Positions 24,981-34,168 are shown, counted from the stretch's first letter. The stretch is 64,000 nt of DNA from Cryobacterium sp. Y29 (GCF_002929825.1 NZ_PJJN01000025.1:1-64000); one strand, 5' to 3'. Program-made: numbers and translations. The notes: generated from the sequence alone by a model not told the origin.

Positions 24981-25886
24981 ATGGATGACACTCAGCCCTC
25001 GCCTTACCCCACGTCTCGTTACACAGCGGCCGAATTGAAACTGACTGTGGAAGAACGCCTGGCGCAGACCATCGCAGGGGCGGCAGGGCGCAGCCTGCGG
25101 ATCGTCGACGCGACTTTCACCGCGTCCCCATCAGTGTGGTTCGACGAAGACAAAGTCTCTCTGGATGACGTCTTGGACCTCGCGCACGCCATGGAAGCGC
25201 CCTTTATCTCTGTCGAGCCACTTGTCTTCAATCTGGAGGAATTTCTCGAGGACGATGAGGACGATGATGCGGTCGACCTTGCTGCGTTGCCGAAAAAGCT
25301 TCAGGCACTGAACACCCACAACGGCGCACTCAGCGGACTGTTCATCCGCTGGGTCCATGACGGGTCCGTATACCTTTACATGATTGAAGCTAGCTGGTTC
25401 ACCACAGCATCCGACCTCCGCAACACTTGGCGCGCAAAAGAAGAAGATGACCGGGGCGACAACCTGACAGCCCGCCTCGCTCGCGCAGCGGAACTCACCG
25501 AAGAGCTTGAAAAGATGGAGGCTTTTCGTCGAACCCCACCGAGGACACGCAAAATGAAAGCTGCGAAGCTAATTGCCCCACTCCGCCAGCCCTCCGACGA
25601 CGACACCCTCATCAACCACGCTATCCGCGTCGCAGCAGAAAACGCCGCGCTCAACAGCCAGCTGAAGTTCCAGGAGATCTCCGAGAACCTCACCGAAGTC
25701 GCGACCGACCTAGCCGCGACAGAGCGGTGGAAGAATGCACACCAAGCGCCCGCAAAACTATCCGTGGCTCGGGATTTCCTCATCCAATTATCCGGGGGCT
25801 ACTCCCCCACCGAGGCATTCGCCAAGGAGCTCCGAGATACCGCCAGGAACTCGCAGCCGGTCATGCTCCTCGGACGCCGCGGATAG
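24981..25886 (+). CDS. Hypothetical protein (301 aa)
   Basis: Not recognised. A soluble, acidic N-terminal domain (MDDTQPSPYP to VSLDDVLDLAHAMEAP, with a DDEDDDAVD run near 92-100) contains a possible beta-rich core (GLFIRWVHDGSVYLYMIEAS). A long helical, coiled-coil-prone C-terminal region follows (LARAAELTEELEKMEAFRR, QEISENLTEVATDLAATERW). No signal peptide, membrane helix or catalytic motif is seen. It stands alone among IS debris and has no clear ribosome binding site. Confidence 0.55.
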   Translation: MDDTQPSPYPTSRYTAAELKLTVEERLAQTIAGAAGRSLRIVDATFTASPSVWFDEDKVSLDDVLDLAHAMEAPFISVEPLVFNLEEFLEDDEDDDAVDLAALPKKLQALNTHNGALSGLFIRWVHDGSVYLYMIEASWFTTASDLRNTWRAKEEDDRGDNLTARLARAAELTEELEKMEAFRRTPPRTRKMKAAKLIAPLRQPSDDDTLINHAIRVAAENAALNSQLKFQEISENLTEVATDLAATERWKNAHQAPAKLSVARDFLIQLSGGYSPTEAFAKELRDTARNSQPVMLLGRRG

Positions 25887-26220
25887 CCGCGACGCCATCG
25901 GAACCGTCGACACCAGCATCCTCACGGGGGTGATTCCCGTTCCCGAACTCACTGCGGCATTATCAAAAACACTGACCTGCACGGTGTCGAGAAACTCCAC
26001 AGAGATACTGGACGTGGCTCTGGCGCGGGCTGACTCAAAATTCCACCGACACCTTTCGAGGTTGTCTTTGAGTGGATCTGTCCGCCGCACCAGAGCTGCT
26101 AATGCCGCTTGATCGGGGCGACATGACTTGATAGCAGCCTAGCCACCAGCCTCACCTCTGTGCTGTCTGCCTTCCCGACCCACGGCGATATCCCTTCAAC
26201 GTGGAAACGGGAACGAAGTC
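25887..26220. other. No recognisable gene; probable left flank of an IS110 remnant
   Basis: Frames on both strands are open for about 75-100 codons but match nothing I know and have uneven composition. The part next to 26221 probably belongs to the noncoding left end of the IS110 remnant that starts there. Confidence 0.3.
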
Positions 26221-27167
26221 ATGACAGTTGCAATTCTTGAAGCGCCACAAATCGCCATCGCGGTCCCGGCGTCAAACATTATCTTCGCCGGGGTCGACAC
26301 CCACAAAGACACCCACCATCTTGTAGTGAGTATTGCCGGTGCAGGGTTTATTAGTACGGTCATAGCACTCGTCCAGCAACGAGCCAACGCAAATGCGGAT
26401 CAACGAGCTGAACCGACCGCCGCGTATATCCAACTACTCGCCGCCATCACCGATGTTCGCGAAATCCAACCCAACAAGGAATCAGCCGGACTTCTCGCAC
26501 AAACGGACACGAGCATGATCGTATTCGCCCATGTGCTGACGGAGTCTCGGACGGCAGAGCAGTTTCGTCAAAACCCGCAGGCGTGCGTCGATCGCGTTTC
26601 GCGACTGCTCAATGGGACCAAGGAGCAGTTCCTTGTAAACGGGCTTCAATATGACCTGGTCGCAGATAAGCGTCCTGAACATGAGCGCTGGTATCCGCTC
26701 ACTCTCCTGGAGCAAGAGGATCTTCACGGGTACGTCGGCCAGGCGGAAACATCGTCGCGGACGAGGACGGCACCGCGGTCGACTTCGGAGCGAAGTCGCC
26801 GTACGCTCACGTCGTCGATTCGAAACACGTCGAAAGGAAATTCGCGCTCGATCTCCTGCATCGGGAGGACGTCAAGGCCTTCGTCAAGCTGCCGTCGAGC
26901 TTCACCGTGCCAACGCCATTCGGGAAATACGACCCTGACTGGGCCGGCATGGTCGAGCTACCCGACGGTGGTCGCTACACCGGGTTCGAAACCAAGGGCA
27001 CGACCAACACAGCACTTCTTGGTGGGTTCCAAGAGCCGAGGACGATCGCAGGCCAGCTGGACTTCACGACCGTGGCTGAGCGCCTCGGGCTGACGGACCT
27101 GAAGTACGCCGTCGTCACCGACATGTCCGACGCCGACGGTGTGCTCGACGACGCTATTTCGGCGTGA
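26221..27167 (+). pseudogene. IS110 start fused to a type III restriction (Res) C-terminal remnant
   Basis: The first about 42 codons are an IS110 transposase N-terminus (NIIFAGVDTHKDTHHLVVSIAGAG). Then the sequence switches to FAHVLTESRTAEQFRQNPQA and on to LVADKRPEHERWYPLTLLEQ. After a shift of frame near 26745 it reads SPYAHVVDSKHVERKFALDL, VKAFVKLPSSFTVPTPFGKY and DPDWAGMV, the C-terminal part of type III restriction endonuclease (Res) subunits, ending at 27167. The helicase part and any Mod gene are absent. Two separate lesions, an IS fusion and a frameshift, mark it as dead. Confidence 0.75.
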
Positions 27168-27345
27168 TGTTGGGCGAGTGTCAGCACACAACTTCCACTT
27201 AGGGAGCATCTGCACGGCGGCAATTCACCCGCCGAGAAGGCCGACGTGGGCGACCGTTACTCAGACGTTGCGGTGCGTCGTGTGTGCACCGCGCCGTAGG
27301 GTCATAGCCAATCGGACTGTCTGAGGCCCATGTTTTACTAGCTTC

Positions 27346-28029
27346 ATGGGACCGAACGAGACGCCTCTCAGCGACCAGAGCCAGCACCGGACGGTGCGCG
27401 CCGACACCCTTAAGCAGGTTGAGCCTGATCGCGGGGGCGCGTTTGTTCTGCGTCCCTATAGCCTCACCGACGCTGAGCTGGGTGGACTGCCGGCAGTCCT
27501 AGCTAGCGCCCCCACCCCGGTACGCGCGTGGGTGAGGTACCCGGCCACCGCCGACCAGGTGCATGGCTTAGCCCTGGCGTGGACTCCACGGGCTGTGTAC
27601 GTCGAATGGGAGGGCAGCGGCATTCACCGCACATGGGTGTGGGCCTCAGCCGTCGAGAGCGCAACAGCAAGCCAGAGCGCCACCAGCAATATTCCTCCCC
27701 AGCGGCACCAGGTGAACGTGGTGACCATTCGGGACACAGAACCGCTCGTCGCACTCATCAACGCTCAACTGGCTCACAGCGGCGCCGAGTTCGTAACGTC
27801 CATGGCGCAGCCGGCCGGGCCATTCGGCGCGGTTGTGTTTGGATCCATTGACGACCACGCCGTGCCCTTAGAGTTCTTCATCGAGCCGGCGTCCAATATG
27901 TGCGCAGTGCACTTATTCGACATGACCGCGAAAAAGGTGTTTGCTGAGCGGGTAGCGGCACCGACTTTTGAGAAAGCCATCGAGGGTTATCCCTGGGCTG
28001 CAGCGATCGACATGCTTGGCAACACCTGA
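27346..28029 (+). CDS. Hypothetical protein (227 aa)
   Basis: Not recognised. The protein is soluble and seems beta-rich, with Trp-containing strands (AVYVEWEGSGIHRTWVWASAV) and a C-terminal AVHLFDMTAKKVFAERVAAP block. No signal peptide or membrane segment is seen. It is flanked by a restriction remnant and the SRAP gene, facing the latter. Confidence 0.55.
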   Translation: MGPNETPLSDQSQHRTVRADTLKQVEPDRGGAFVLRPYSLTDAELGGLPAVLASAPTPVRAWVRYPATADQVHGLALAWTPRAVYVEWEGSGIHRTWVWASAVESATASQSATSNIPPQRHQVNVVTIRDTEPLVALINAQLAHSGAEFVTSMAQPAGPFGAVVFGSIDDHAVPLEFFIEPASNMCAVHLFDMTAKKVFAERVAAPTFEKAIEGYPWAAAIDMLGNT

Positions 28030-28115
28030 CCACAAGCAGGAATCCAGCTCAGGAACCCGTTCCTCATCGCCGCAGCCTCGAAGAGTCATTTTCACTCCGT
28101 GATCTGCTGGGTCTT

Positions 28116-28826
28116 CTACGTTGCCCGGGTGAGCTCTGGCCCGTCTCCTTGTGCGGAGAGGGGTGAGACCCGAACGATTTCGAGTGCTGCCGCGACGGGT
28201 AGCGCCGCTTGTACGGCTGCGTCGACGAAGTGTTGGTCGCCGATCAGCTCGGGGTTCAGCCAGTCATCCCACCAGTCCTTCGGGAGCGGCACAGGGTTCC
28301 GGTCGTGAATGTGGAGGAGCTCGTCAATGGCGCTCGAGGTGAGGATGGTGGCAGTGAGAGTCCAGAGGGTCGGATCGTCGTCAGCTTTCGAGTGATCTTT
28401 CCACCAGGAATACAAGCCGGCGAAGGCCAGGAGCTCATCATCGGGGTGGTGGATGTAGAACGGGGTCTTCTTCTTCGTGGTGGGGTCGGTCTGCCACTCG
28501 TAATAGCCCGTCGCCGGCACGAGGGCGCGGTGCGTTTTGATGGGGCCGCGCCACGTCGCCTTATCAGTGATGCCTTCTGCCCTGGCATTGAATGTCGGGA
28601 ACTTGGTTTTGAGTTCTTTCGACCAGGACGGAGTGAGGGACCACCGTGCCGGCTCCAGCCGGCGTACGGCTTCATCACCGCCTGCAGTAGAACGGATCAC
28701 GACGGGGACCGTTTCGGTTGGCTTGATATTCCAGCTGGGCTGCCAGTCGTGCAAGTCTCCCCCGGTCGCGTCGAAGACGCTAAAGAGTTCGCTGGTTGTA
28801 TTTGAGACAACAAGTCTGCCGCACAT
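28116..28826 (-). CDS. SRAP-domain protein (YedK/HMCES-like)
   Basis: SRAP proteins form a thiazolidine DNA-protein crosslink with abasic sites in single-stranded DNA and shield them. The catalytic Cys2 follows the initiator Met (MCGRLVV), NIKPTETVPVV supplies the conserved Asn, ALVPATGYYEW the Glu, and IHDRNPVPLPKDWWDDWL the His region (usually HxRMP, here HDRNP). Full length of 236 aa is normal. The gene is convergent with the unknown gene at 27346. Confidence 0.92.
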   Translation of the reverse strand: MCGRLVVSNTTSELFSVFDATGGDLHDWQPSWNIKPTETVPVVIRSTAGGDEAVRRLEPARWSLTPSWSKELKTKFPTFNARAEGITDKATWRGPIKTHRALVPATGYYEWQTDPTTKKKTPFYIHHPDDELLAFAGLYSWWKDHSKADDDPTLWTLTATILTSSAIDELLHIHDRNPVPLPKDWWDDWLNPELIGDQHFVDAAVQAALPVAAALEIVRVSPLSAQGDGPELTRAT

Positions 28827-29188
28827 GCTGCGACGTTACAGCCAGTCAACCGCTGCTGCCCAGCCCCCGTGCAATGCACTCCCGTGTTTTGCAGGCCACG
28901 AAGCCAGTTCGGCGCGTCCCTGCGAGAGCATTGCCGCGGATAGGGGCGATCATCTCCGGGTATTTCACTCTAGGAATCTGGGCCGCGCGCTGGGACAAAC
29001 TGTCGGGAAAGTGGACGGCCAGAGGCGTTGATTGTGGGGCGCTGTCCTGCGCGGGCTTAGGCGTCGAGGGCTCTGCTCTGTGCCAAGACGGCGATGAGGT
29101 CTGCGAGTCGATTGGGGATGGGTTGTGGCAGGGGGGGGGGGGTGTGCTTTCCGAGGTTGGTGGCGGCGCATGCCACTCCTCTGTAGAG
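28827..29188. other. Intergenic stretch with a possible minus-strand gene remnant
   Basis: No confident gene. On the minus strand a frame ending at TAA 29057-29059 reads EAHLYRGVACAATNLGKH, a Pro run across the poly-C tract, then PQPIPNRLADLIAVLAQSRA, which looks protein-like. It has no obvious start and overlaps the plus-strand gene at 29189. Confidence 0.3.
29131..29142. repeat. Homopolymer tract of 12 G
   Basis: Twelve consecutive G on the plus strand, by far the longest such run I noticed. Tracts of this size slip during replication and are also a frequent source of sequencing length errors. On the minus strand it lies inside the protein-like remnant frame. Confidence 0.85.
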
Positions 29189-29431
29189 ATGAGCTTCGAC
29201 TACAAAACCGACAGTGACTATCAGGCCAATGAACGGCGCAAGGGCCGATCCGAGGAGCTCGCCCTCATCATCCCTGGCCTCTCCGCCGAAGAAATCGCCC
29301 GCGCCGTCGAGCGCTGGTGCTCCATGCTCGGTTCGCAGACGTCGATGGACGGCATCGATCGAGGAACAGTCGTGGATTTCCGGACCGGTCTAGGTCCAGA
29401 CTTCGCCGGGGGTCACCAGATAACTTCGTAG
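29189..29431 (+). CDS. Hypothetical small protein (80 aa)
   Basis: From ATG 29189: MSFDYKTDSDYQANERRKGR, then EELALIIPGLSAEEIARAVE and RWCSML, with a less convincing C-terminal tail. The first 50 residues look like a charged helical protein. No ribosome binding site is obvious and the opposite strand is also open, so the call is tentative. Confidence 0.35.
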   Translation: MSFDYKTDSDYQANERRKGRSEELALIIPGLSAEEIARAVERWCSMLGSQTSMDGIDRGTVVDFRTGLGPDFAGGHQITS

Positions 29432-29505
29432 CGTTAGGTCTCCACCTATGTCCGTAATACTGACAGCAGTCATCGGATATTCGGCGACCTCATAAGCCAC
29501 TTCTT

Positions 29506-29907
29506 CTACGGTCGAAACGCCCGGACCGACGGTGCCTCCACGATGAGGCCCGCGAGCTGGGCGTCATCGTCGCTGCCGCTGTCGCTACCGCTACCGCTAC
29601 CGCTACCGCTACCGCTACCGAGGAGCAGGGGCATGAATCGGGTCAGGGCAGCGAAACCGCCGGCTTGGTCGGGGTACACGCCGAGCGACACGAGGTGTGT
29701 GCTCCCGTTTGAGGTGGTGAGCTCGACGCAGGGGTAGTGCTCTTCCGGTGCGATTCCCTCGCGGACAGCGTCTGCGAAGGTGTTGCTGTCGAGCTGTTCT
29801 TCGATCGAGACGACGTGGTCGAGGTTGATCCATACGTCGTCGGCGCCGATGATAGGCCGGGAGCGGTCGTGTCCGTAGGTGGTGACGGCCAGTTTGAGAA
29901 AACGCAT
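29506..29907 (-). CDS. Hypothetical ICE protein with a Gly-Ser repeat tail
   Basis: The start at 29907 (MRFLKLAVTTYGHDRSRPII) has GAAAGGACC upstream; a longer frame to 29970 is unlikely. The N-terminal about 95 residues form a small beta-rich domain (GADDVWINLDHVVSIEEQLD, CVELTTSNGSTHLVSLGVYP). It ends in a GSGSGSGSGS-type tail then DSGSDDDAQLAGLIVEAP. The tail is encoded by six tandem hexamers. Unknown function; the next gene upstream on the same strand is at 30070, beyond two strong hairpins. Confidence 0.6.
   Translation of the reverse strand: MRFLKLAVTTYGHDRSRPIIGADDVWINLDHVVSIEEQLDSNTFADAVREGIAPEEHYPCVELTTSNGSTHLVSLGVYPDQAGGFAALTRFMPLLLGSGSGSGSGSGSDSGSDDDAQLAGLIVEAPSVRAFRP
29584..29619. 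repeat. Tandem hexamer GCTACC x6
   Basis: Six perfect copies encode the Gly-Ser tail of the minus-strand protein. Since the unit is a multiple of three, length changes would alter linker length without shifting the frame. Confidence 0.9.
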
Positions 29908-30010
29908 GATGGTCCTTTCGCGACGGGGTGGCCTTGACGCTACTTCGCGGAAGGCGGCGGCCGCCGGCAATCAGGGCGATCTGTGGATAACGTCGCGCGG
30001 TTGGGGGTGT

Positions 30011-30067
30011 GTGAGGGGGATGTTCCCCCTCACCGGGTGAGACCGTCGACGGGGGCGGTCTCACCCG
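30011..30067 (-). terminator. Double hairpin after the gene at 30070
   Basis: Two adjacent perfect inverted repeats: GTGAGGGGG/CCCCCTCAC (30011-30033, 5-nt loop) and CGGGTGAGACC/GGTCTCACCCG (30034-30067, 12-nt loop). They start 3 bp after the stop codon. No strong U-run follows, so they may be weak or Rho-assisted terminators, or mRNA stabilisers. Confidence 0.6.
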
Positions 30068-30069
30068 AT

Positions 30070-30732
30070 TTAGTGGCTGGTGTTGTCGAGGGCGGCGAGG
30101 GCGATTTCCAGTGCACGGTCGTAGCTAATTCCGGCGGGTCGGATCGAGCCGGGCACGAATCGTTGCGACTTGGGCAGTCGAAGCGTCCCGGAGTATCCGT
30201 CGGGCGCGTCGTGCAGTGGCCCATAGCTGGGGTGCAGGAGCAACCACTGGCTGAAGGGCTGGTCGGCGTCGTGGAGGACGGCGGCACGAAACTTGGCGGT
30301 CGGGTTGAGGCACAGCGTCCAGAAGCGATCGGCTTGTCCTCGGGCCGTGAGGCGTTCACTCACCGGGCGGGGCGTCACGCCCTGAGGCGGCATCCGCTTT
30401 GCGGTCGTGGCGTGCGCATACGGGCGGAGCCGGGAATCGTCGCGTGTGGGAAAGTCGTTCAGGGCTGCTTGGGCGGCCCGTGCAGCTCGTCGTGCGGCGC
30501 GGTGTGCGACGGTGTCGTCGCCGTGGGTTCGAGACCACTCGCTGGCTTCGATGACGCAGCAGATGAGGTTCCAGTCGTAGCTGTAGAAGCGGATGAGGGC
30601 GTCTTTGTCGCGCTGGCTTTTGCCGGTGCCGAGGGGCGCGTATCGGGCGAAGAATGCGTTTGCTGCTTTACGGTCGGCTGCTATGTCATCGCTGGTGCGT
30701 TCGGGACGGGTGGTGACGGGGAATTGGGGCAT
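30070..30732 (-). CDS. Hypothetical ICE protein (220 aa)
   Basis: Not recognised. A soluble, basic protein: an N-terminal helical part (DDIAADRKAANAFFARYAPL, DALIRFYSYDWNLICCVIEA), an Arg/Ala helix (AHRAARRAARAAQAALNDF) and a C-terminal region with FWTLCLNPTAKF and WLLLHPSYGPLHDAPDGYSG. GGAGAG precedes the ATG. Upstream lies copy A of the dispersed hairpin element that also precedes ssb and the dprA-like gene, which suggests shared regulation and a role early in ICE transfer. Confidence 0.6.
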   Translation of the reverse strand: MPQFPVTTRPERTSDDIAADRKAANAFFARYAPLGTGKSQRDKDALIRFYSYDWNLICCVIEASEWSRTHGDDTVAHRAARRAARAAQAALNDFPTRDDSRLRPYAHATTAKRMPPQGVTPRPVSERLTARGQADRFWTLCLNPTAKFRAAVLHDADQPFSQWLLLHPSYGPLHDAPDGYSGTLRLPKSQRFVPGSIRPAGISYDRALEIALAALDNTSH

Positions 30733-30760
30733 GATTCTCTCCGCTCAACTGATTTTTTTG

Positions 30761-30900
30761 CCTGGCTGGCAAGAGAATCGATAGAGAGCGGGAGTGCCGG
30801 AGTGCACGGCTGGTCGGGGGAAATAAGGGAGCTTGCGACCGCGCCCGAGCAGGTGGGCACGGAGGCACGGAAGCGAACTACGATGACCGGCCAGACAGAC
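30761..30900 (-). promoter_or_regulatory. Dispersed hairpin element, copy A
   Basis: On the plus strand it reads GAGAATCGATAGAGAGCG, then stem CTGGTCGGG (30810-30818), a 25-nt loop with AATAAGGGAGC and GCGACCGCG, stem CCCGAGCAG (30844-30852) and GAACTACGATGACCGGCC near the end. Copies B (39965-40108) and C (45427-45600) share the flanks and loop, while the stem differs but still pairs. It lies upstream of the minus-strand gene at 30732. Confidence 0.75.
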
Positions 30901-31119
30901 AAAAAAACGACAAAGGCGTCCGCGCAGCGGTCCAAGGACCCGCAGATCTCCCCCGGTACCGCACGGGGTTGCATCTCGTGTTAGCCAGCGTCGCCGAGGT
31001 TGACGAGCTCCCGCATCGAGCGGTGATCACCCTGCTGGTCGCTCCCCGCGGCGCTCCTGGTCACTTCCCTCCCAGACGCGTGGCCCTGTTGCCGCGGGCC
31101 TCGTCGATCGACCCGGTGG

Positions 31120-31362
31120 TTAGTGTCCGATTTTGGCGATGAGGTCGGGGCGGAAGCCGGCCCAGTGGTTGTGGTCGTCGATGACGACGATGGGAGCGCT
31201 GCTGTAGCCGAGTTCGTCTTGCACGTAGGTGAGGGCGGCGGATGTTTCGGTGAGGTCGACGACGGTGTAGCTGATGCCCTGCTTGTCGAGGGCGAGCCTC
31301 GTCATCCGGCACGGCTGGCAGTTCGGTTTCGTGTAGACGATGACGCCGACTGTTTCGTTCAT
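31120..31362 (-). CDS. Glutaredoxin/NrdH-like protein
   Basis: An 80-aa thioredoxin fold with active site CQPC (TKPNCQPCRMTRLALDKQGI), cis-Pro region YSSAPIVVIDD and C-terminal HWAGFRPDLI, the usual NrdH pattern. NrdH proteins reduce ribonucleotide reductase; on mobile elements their role is less clear. The start at 31362 (MNETVGVIVY) gives the normal family length. It is the first gene of the leftward ICE block downstream of the cell-wall hydrolase. Confidence 0.88.
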   Translation of the reverse strand: MNETVGVIVYTKPNCQPCRMTRLALDKQGISYTVVDLTETSAALTYVQDELGYSSAPIVVIDDHNHWAGFRPDLIAKIGH

Positions 31363-31629
31363 CGCGGGGCTCCTTTCACTCACGCTGTCGGGGTGGTGCT
31401 GTTCGGTAGCGGAGATTCGCTGTGCCCGGGAGGAAACGACCATAAGTGCGGGACCGACCGGTGGGGCCAGTGGGTGAGGAAATAAGCGACCGGAGGGAAC
31501 GCCGAGCCCAGTTGTCACACCGGGCGGCACACCGTGCGCACGTTGGTCAGCGCCAGCCCGAGCCAGCAGGCTCCTCGAACGAACAGACACAACCCGTGAC
31601 GTGGGTGGGGCTGCGCTGTTATCCAACGG

Positions 31630-32688
31630 TCATCGGATCATCGGATCATCGGTGAACGCGACATCGAGGTGCAGGTGATTGCAAGTGTCATCAAACTGGG
31701 TGAAGTGCACCAGCGCCATGTTGATGCCCGCCTCCCGCCGGCAGTCTGCCTGCCCGATCCGTGCCCCGGTGGGCATGACCGGGTCGAGCAGTCCGATCAG
31801 ACGCAGGGACTGGCCGTCGGCCCCGGTAAGGCTGCGACCGCCGAGGGAGTAGAAGTCAACGGCGCCTCCACCGCCATTGATCCAGTGCGACGATTGGGTG
31901 CCGGCGCCGAGGAGTTGCCCGGTGCATTTGCGGTTGATGTCGCTGACACCGACCTGGTGAAACTGGTTCACAGCCAGGACCATCACCTGCAGGATGCGGG
32001 TGTCAATCCCGCAGTCCGGCACGGTCTGCCCACTGGCGATCCACCGGATCTCCTTCAGATGGTCAGGGACCAGGCCGCGCAGCTGCCCGTTGTCGGCAGC
32101 GGTGACGAGCTGCTGCGCCAGAGCGACCGCATCCCCGCCGACCCCGCACGCGCCGGCGGCACTGGCGGTCAGCGCGGTGACGACGTCGGTCGCCGGTACG
32201 AAGAACGGTGCGTAATGTTCCGGGTCGGCGTTGATCTGCACAGCGGATGCTGCCGCCGACGGCGTCATCTTCTCCCACCCGGTCAGCGCGGTGAGGCGTT
32301 GGAAGAACAGCCGGGCCGAGGTAGCGGGGTCCATCCGCTCCGCGAGGGATCCCCAGGTGGCGCGTTGCTGGAACAGGCCGCGGCTGTCGGGCCCGGCCGT
32401 GTCGCCGTGGTCGAGGTTGACCAGGCTGGACTCCCCCATCGCCGTCATCACCCCGAGAGTTTGCGCCTGGGCAGTGAGGCCGAGCTGGGCGCCGGCGTTG
32501 ATGATGTCGGCGGCGTTGGCGAGCTGGTCGCCGCTATACCCGGCGACAGCCGGGTGCTGGGTGGCATCCGCTCGGCTGGCCGCGGTCAGACCGCAGGTGA
32601 TGCCGGTGCCGGAGGAGAGGGCGACGGTGCCGCCGACGGTCAGGAGCAGGCCGGTGACGCTGGCGGCGAGCAGTTTGACCAGGCCCAT
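31630..32688 (-). CDS. Bifunctional cell-wall hydrolase of the conjugation system
   Basis: An N-terminal hydrophobic signal/anchor (LLAASVTGLLLTVGGTVALS) precedes a lysozyme/transglycosylase-like part (GVMTAMGESSLVNLDHGD, SRGLFQQRATWGS; catalytic Glu in GESS). The C-terminal part has WINGGGGAVDFYSL and CNHLHLDVAF, which resemble the metal and catalytic residues of a VanY-type peptidase. It should open peptidoglycan for the type IV channel (VirB1-like role). It is 4 bp from the virB4 gene. Confidence 0.75.
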   Translation of the reverse strand: MGLVKLLAASVTGLLLTVGGTVALSSGTGITCGLTAASRADATQHPAVAGYSGDQLANAADIINAGAQLGLTAQAQTLGVMTAMGESSLVNLDHGDTAGPDSRGLFQQRATWGSLAERMDPATSARLFFQRLTALTGWEKMTPSAAASAVQINADPEHYAPFFVPATDVVTALTASAAGACGVGGDAVALAQQLVTAADNGQLRGLVPDHLKEIRWIASGQTVPDCGIDTRILQVMVLAVNQFHQVGVSDINRKCTGQLLGAGTQSSHWINGGGGAVDFYSLGGRSLTGADGQSLRLIGLLDPVMPTGARIGQADCRREAGINMALVHFTQFDDTCNHLHLDVAFTDDPMIR

Positions 32689-32692
32689 GATG

Positions 32693-34168
32693 TTAGAAAA
32701 TGGTGCCGACGGACAGGCCCTCGTCGGTGTTGGTCAGCTGCCGCTCCCACTCGGAGCGGATGTGCTCCACATGCGCTTCCGGGTGAGACCCGAACTTGAA
32801 GATGTAATGCCCATCCGCCAGCGTCTCAATGGTTCGCGCCGTCTCCGGAGCGAACCCAAAGGTTTGCTGGCACCAGAGGGCGTCTTCGGGCCGGGACTGC
32901 CGGTAGACGATGACGGTTTGTGCTTCCTGGATGATGGCCATGCCGGGTGAGTCCTTCGGAATGTCGGTGCCTTTGTGCATCACGAACACGTTCGAGATAC
33001 CCAGGCCCCGGGAGAGTTTTTGGTTGGCTTTGATCAGCTGTGCCGACGGCCCGCCAATCATGTGCCAACCCTCCTCATAGACGACGGTGGTCGCCGAGGT
33101 GCGTTCGCTGCGCAGCCGGCCCAGCATCCACATGTTCCCTATCGCCATCACGACCGGCACCGCCGGGCCGTCATCAGGCAGCTGAGAGATATCAAACGAT
33201 GTCAGCTTGCCGCTGAGGTCCACTGTCGAGGAGGTTTCGCCGTCGAGAAGGCCGGCGTATTCGTCGAGCAGCCCGTTCAACGTCCACTTCACCGACAAGC
33301 CGGCCTTGTGGAGGTCGTCGCGGGCGGTGACCGACAGGGTGCGGTAGTCGTCATCGTCGACGACGAGGCCGAGGTTCGGCAGCACGTCGGCGAGCACCGG
33401 CGCCCGCCCGTGGGCCTGGCTGACGGTGCGGCGCAGCGCCGCGCGGAGGGCTTCTTCTTCCCATTCGCTGAGGGGCTGATCGCCGCGGGCGATGCGGGTA
33501 ACGATGTTCAGCAGCCGTGTCTGCCCTTTGACGCCGGTGCCGCGGGCGATCATCGGATCGAGCAGGTTCAGGGTGGTGCCAGTGCCGTCGGTGGTGAACC
33601 GGATTGGTTCAAACCCGTAGTGCCGCACGACGTTGGAGTATTCGCCCTCCCCGTTTTGGTCTTTTTTGTCGAACACCACCCCGCGGCGGCCCTGGAGCAG
33701 CAGGGGGCGGACGACGTAGTTGCATTTGGTGTGGGAGCTTTTGCCGGCGCCGACGTCGCCCATCACGATCACGTTCGGGCTCGACACCTCCCGCGGCTCC
33801 GAGTTGTAGGCGGTGACGGGGTCGTGGGAGATCGTCGTCCGCGACAACACGTCCCGCCCATTGACCACGCCGCGGGTACCGGTCGGCGGGCCGATCAGAG
33901 CGGTGTTGAGGATCTCGGCTTGCCGTGTCGTCGTGGGTGCGCCAGCCAGCGCCGGCGCGTAGAAACCGCGCCGCGCCGCGGCCGCCTGAGTACGCAGCGG
34001 CGTGCCCGGCAGCGCCCACGGCACAATCTCAACCGCACCCCGTCTACCGGCCGCGTCAATCCCACCGGTCTCGTCGTCGGGCACTTCGACGGGCGGCGCG
34101 AAGCGGCGCAGCACCGGCAGCGCCCACAATCTCGAGCGGGAGGAGCTGGTGTCGTTAGGTGCGGTCAT
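32693..34168 (-). CDS. VirB4-like conjugation ATPase
   Basis: It powers the type IV secretion channel. Walker A VMGDVGAGKSS (about residue 140), Walker B TTVVYEEGWHMIG with the catalytic Glu, and the conserved IFVMHKGTDIP-like and YRQSRPEDALWCQQTFGF segments place it in the VirB4/TraC-type group. It starts at ATG 34168 (MTAPNDTSSSRSRLW), overlapping the stop of the upstream gene by ATGA. At 491 aa it lacks the long N-terminal domain of classical VirB4, which may be supplied by the neighbour at 34165-35835. Confidence 0.85.
   Translation of the reverse strand: MTAPNDTSSSRSRLWALPVLRRFAPPVEVPDDETGGIDAAGRRGAVEIVPWALPGTPLRTQAAAARRGFYAPALAGAPTTTRQAEILNTALIGPPTGTRGVVNGRDVLSRTTISHDPVTAYNSEPREVSSPNVIVMGDVGAGKSSHTKCNYVVRPLLLQGRRGVVFDKKDQNGEGEYSNVVRHYGFEPIRFTTDGTGTTLNLLDPMIARGTGVKGQTRLLNIVTRIARGDQPLSEWEEEALRAALRRTVSQAHGRAPVLADVLPNLGLVVDDDDYRTLSVTARDDLHKAGLSVKWTLNGLLDEYAGLLDGETSSTVDLSGKLTSFDISQLPDDGPAVPVVMAIGNMWMLGRLRSERTSATTVVYEEGWHMIGGPSAQLIKANQKLSRGLGISNVFVMHKGTDIPKDSPGMAIIQEAQTVIVYRQSRPEDALWCQQTFGFAPETARTIETLADGHYIFKFGSHPEAHVEHIRSEWERQLTNTDEGLSVGTIF

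Noticed and set aside
31460-31530. Possible fourth copy of the dispersed hairpin element upstream of the glutaredoxin gene
   Set aside because: Only GAGGAAATAAG and a few nearby bases match; the stem and flanks are absent, so it is probably chance or too decayed to claim.
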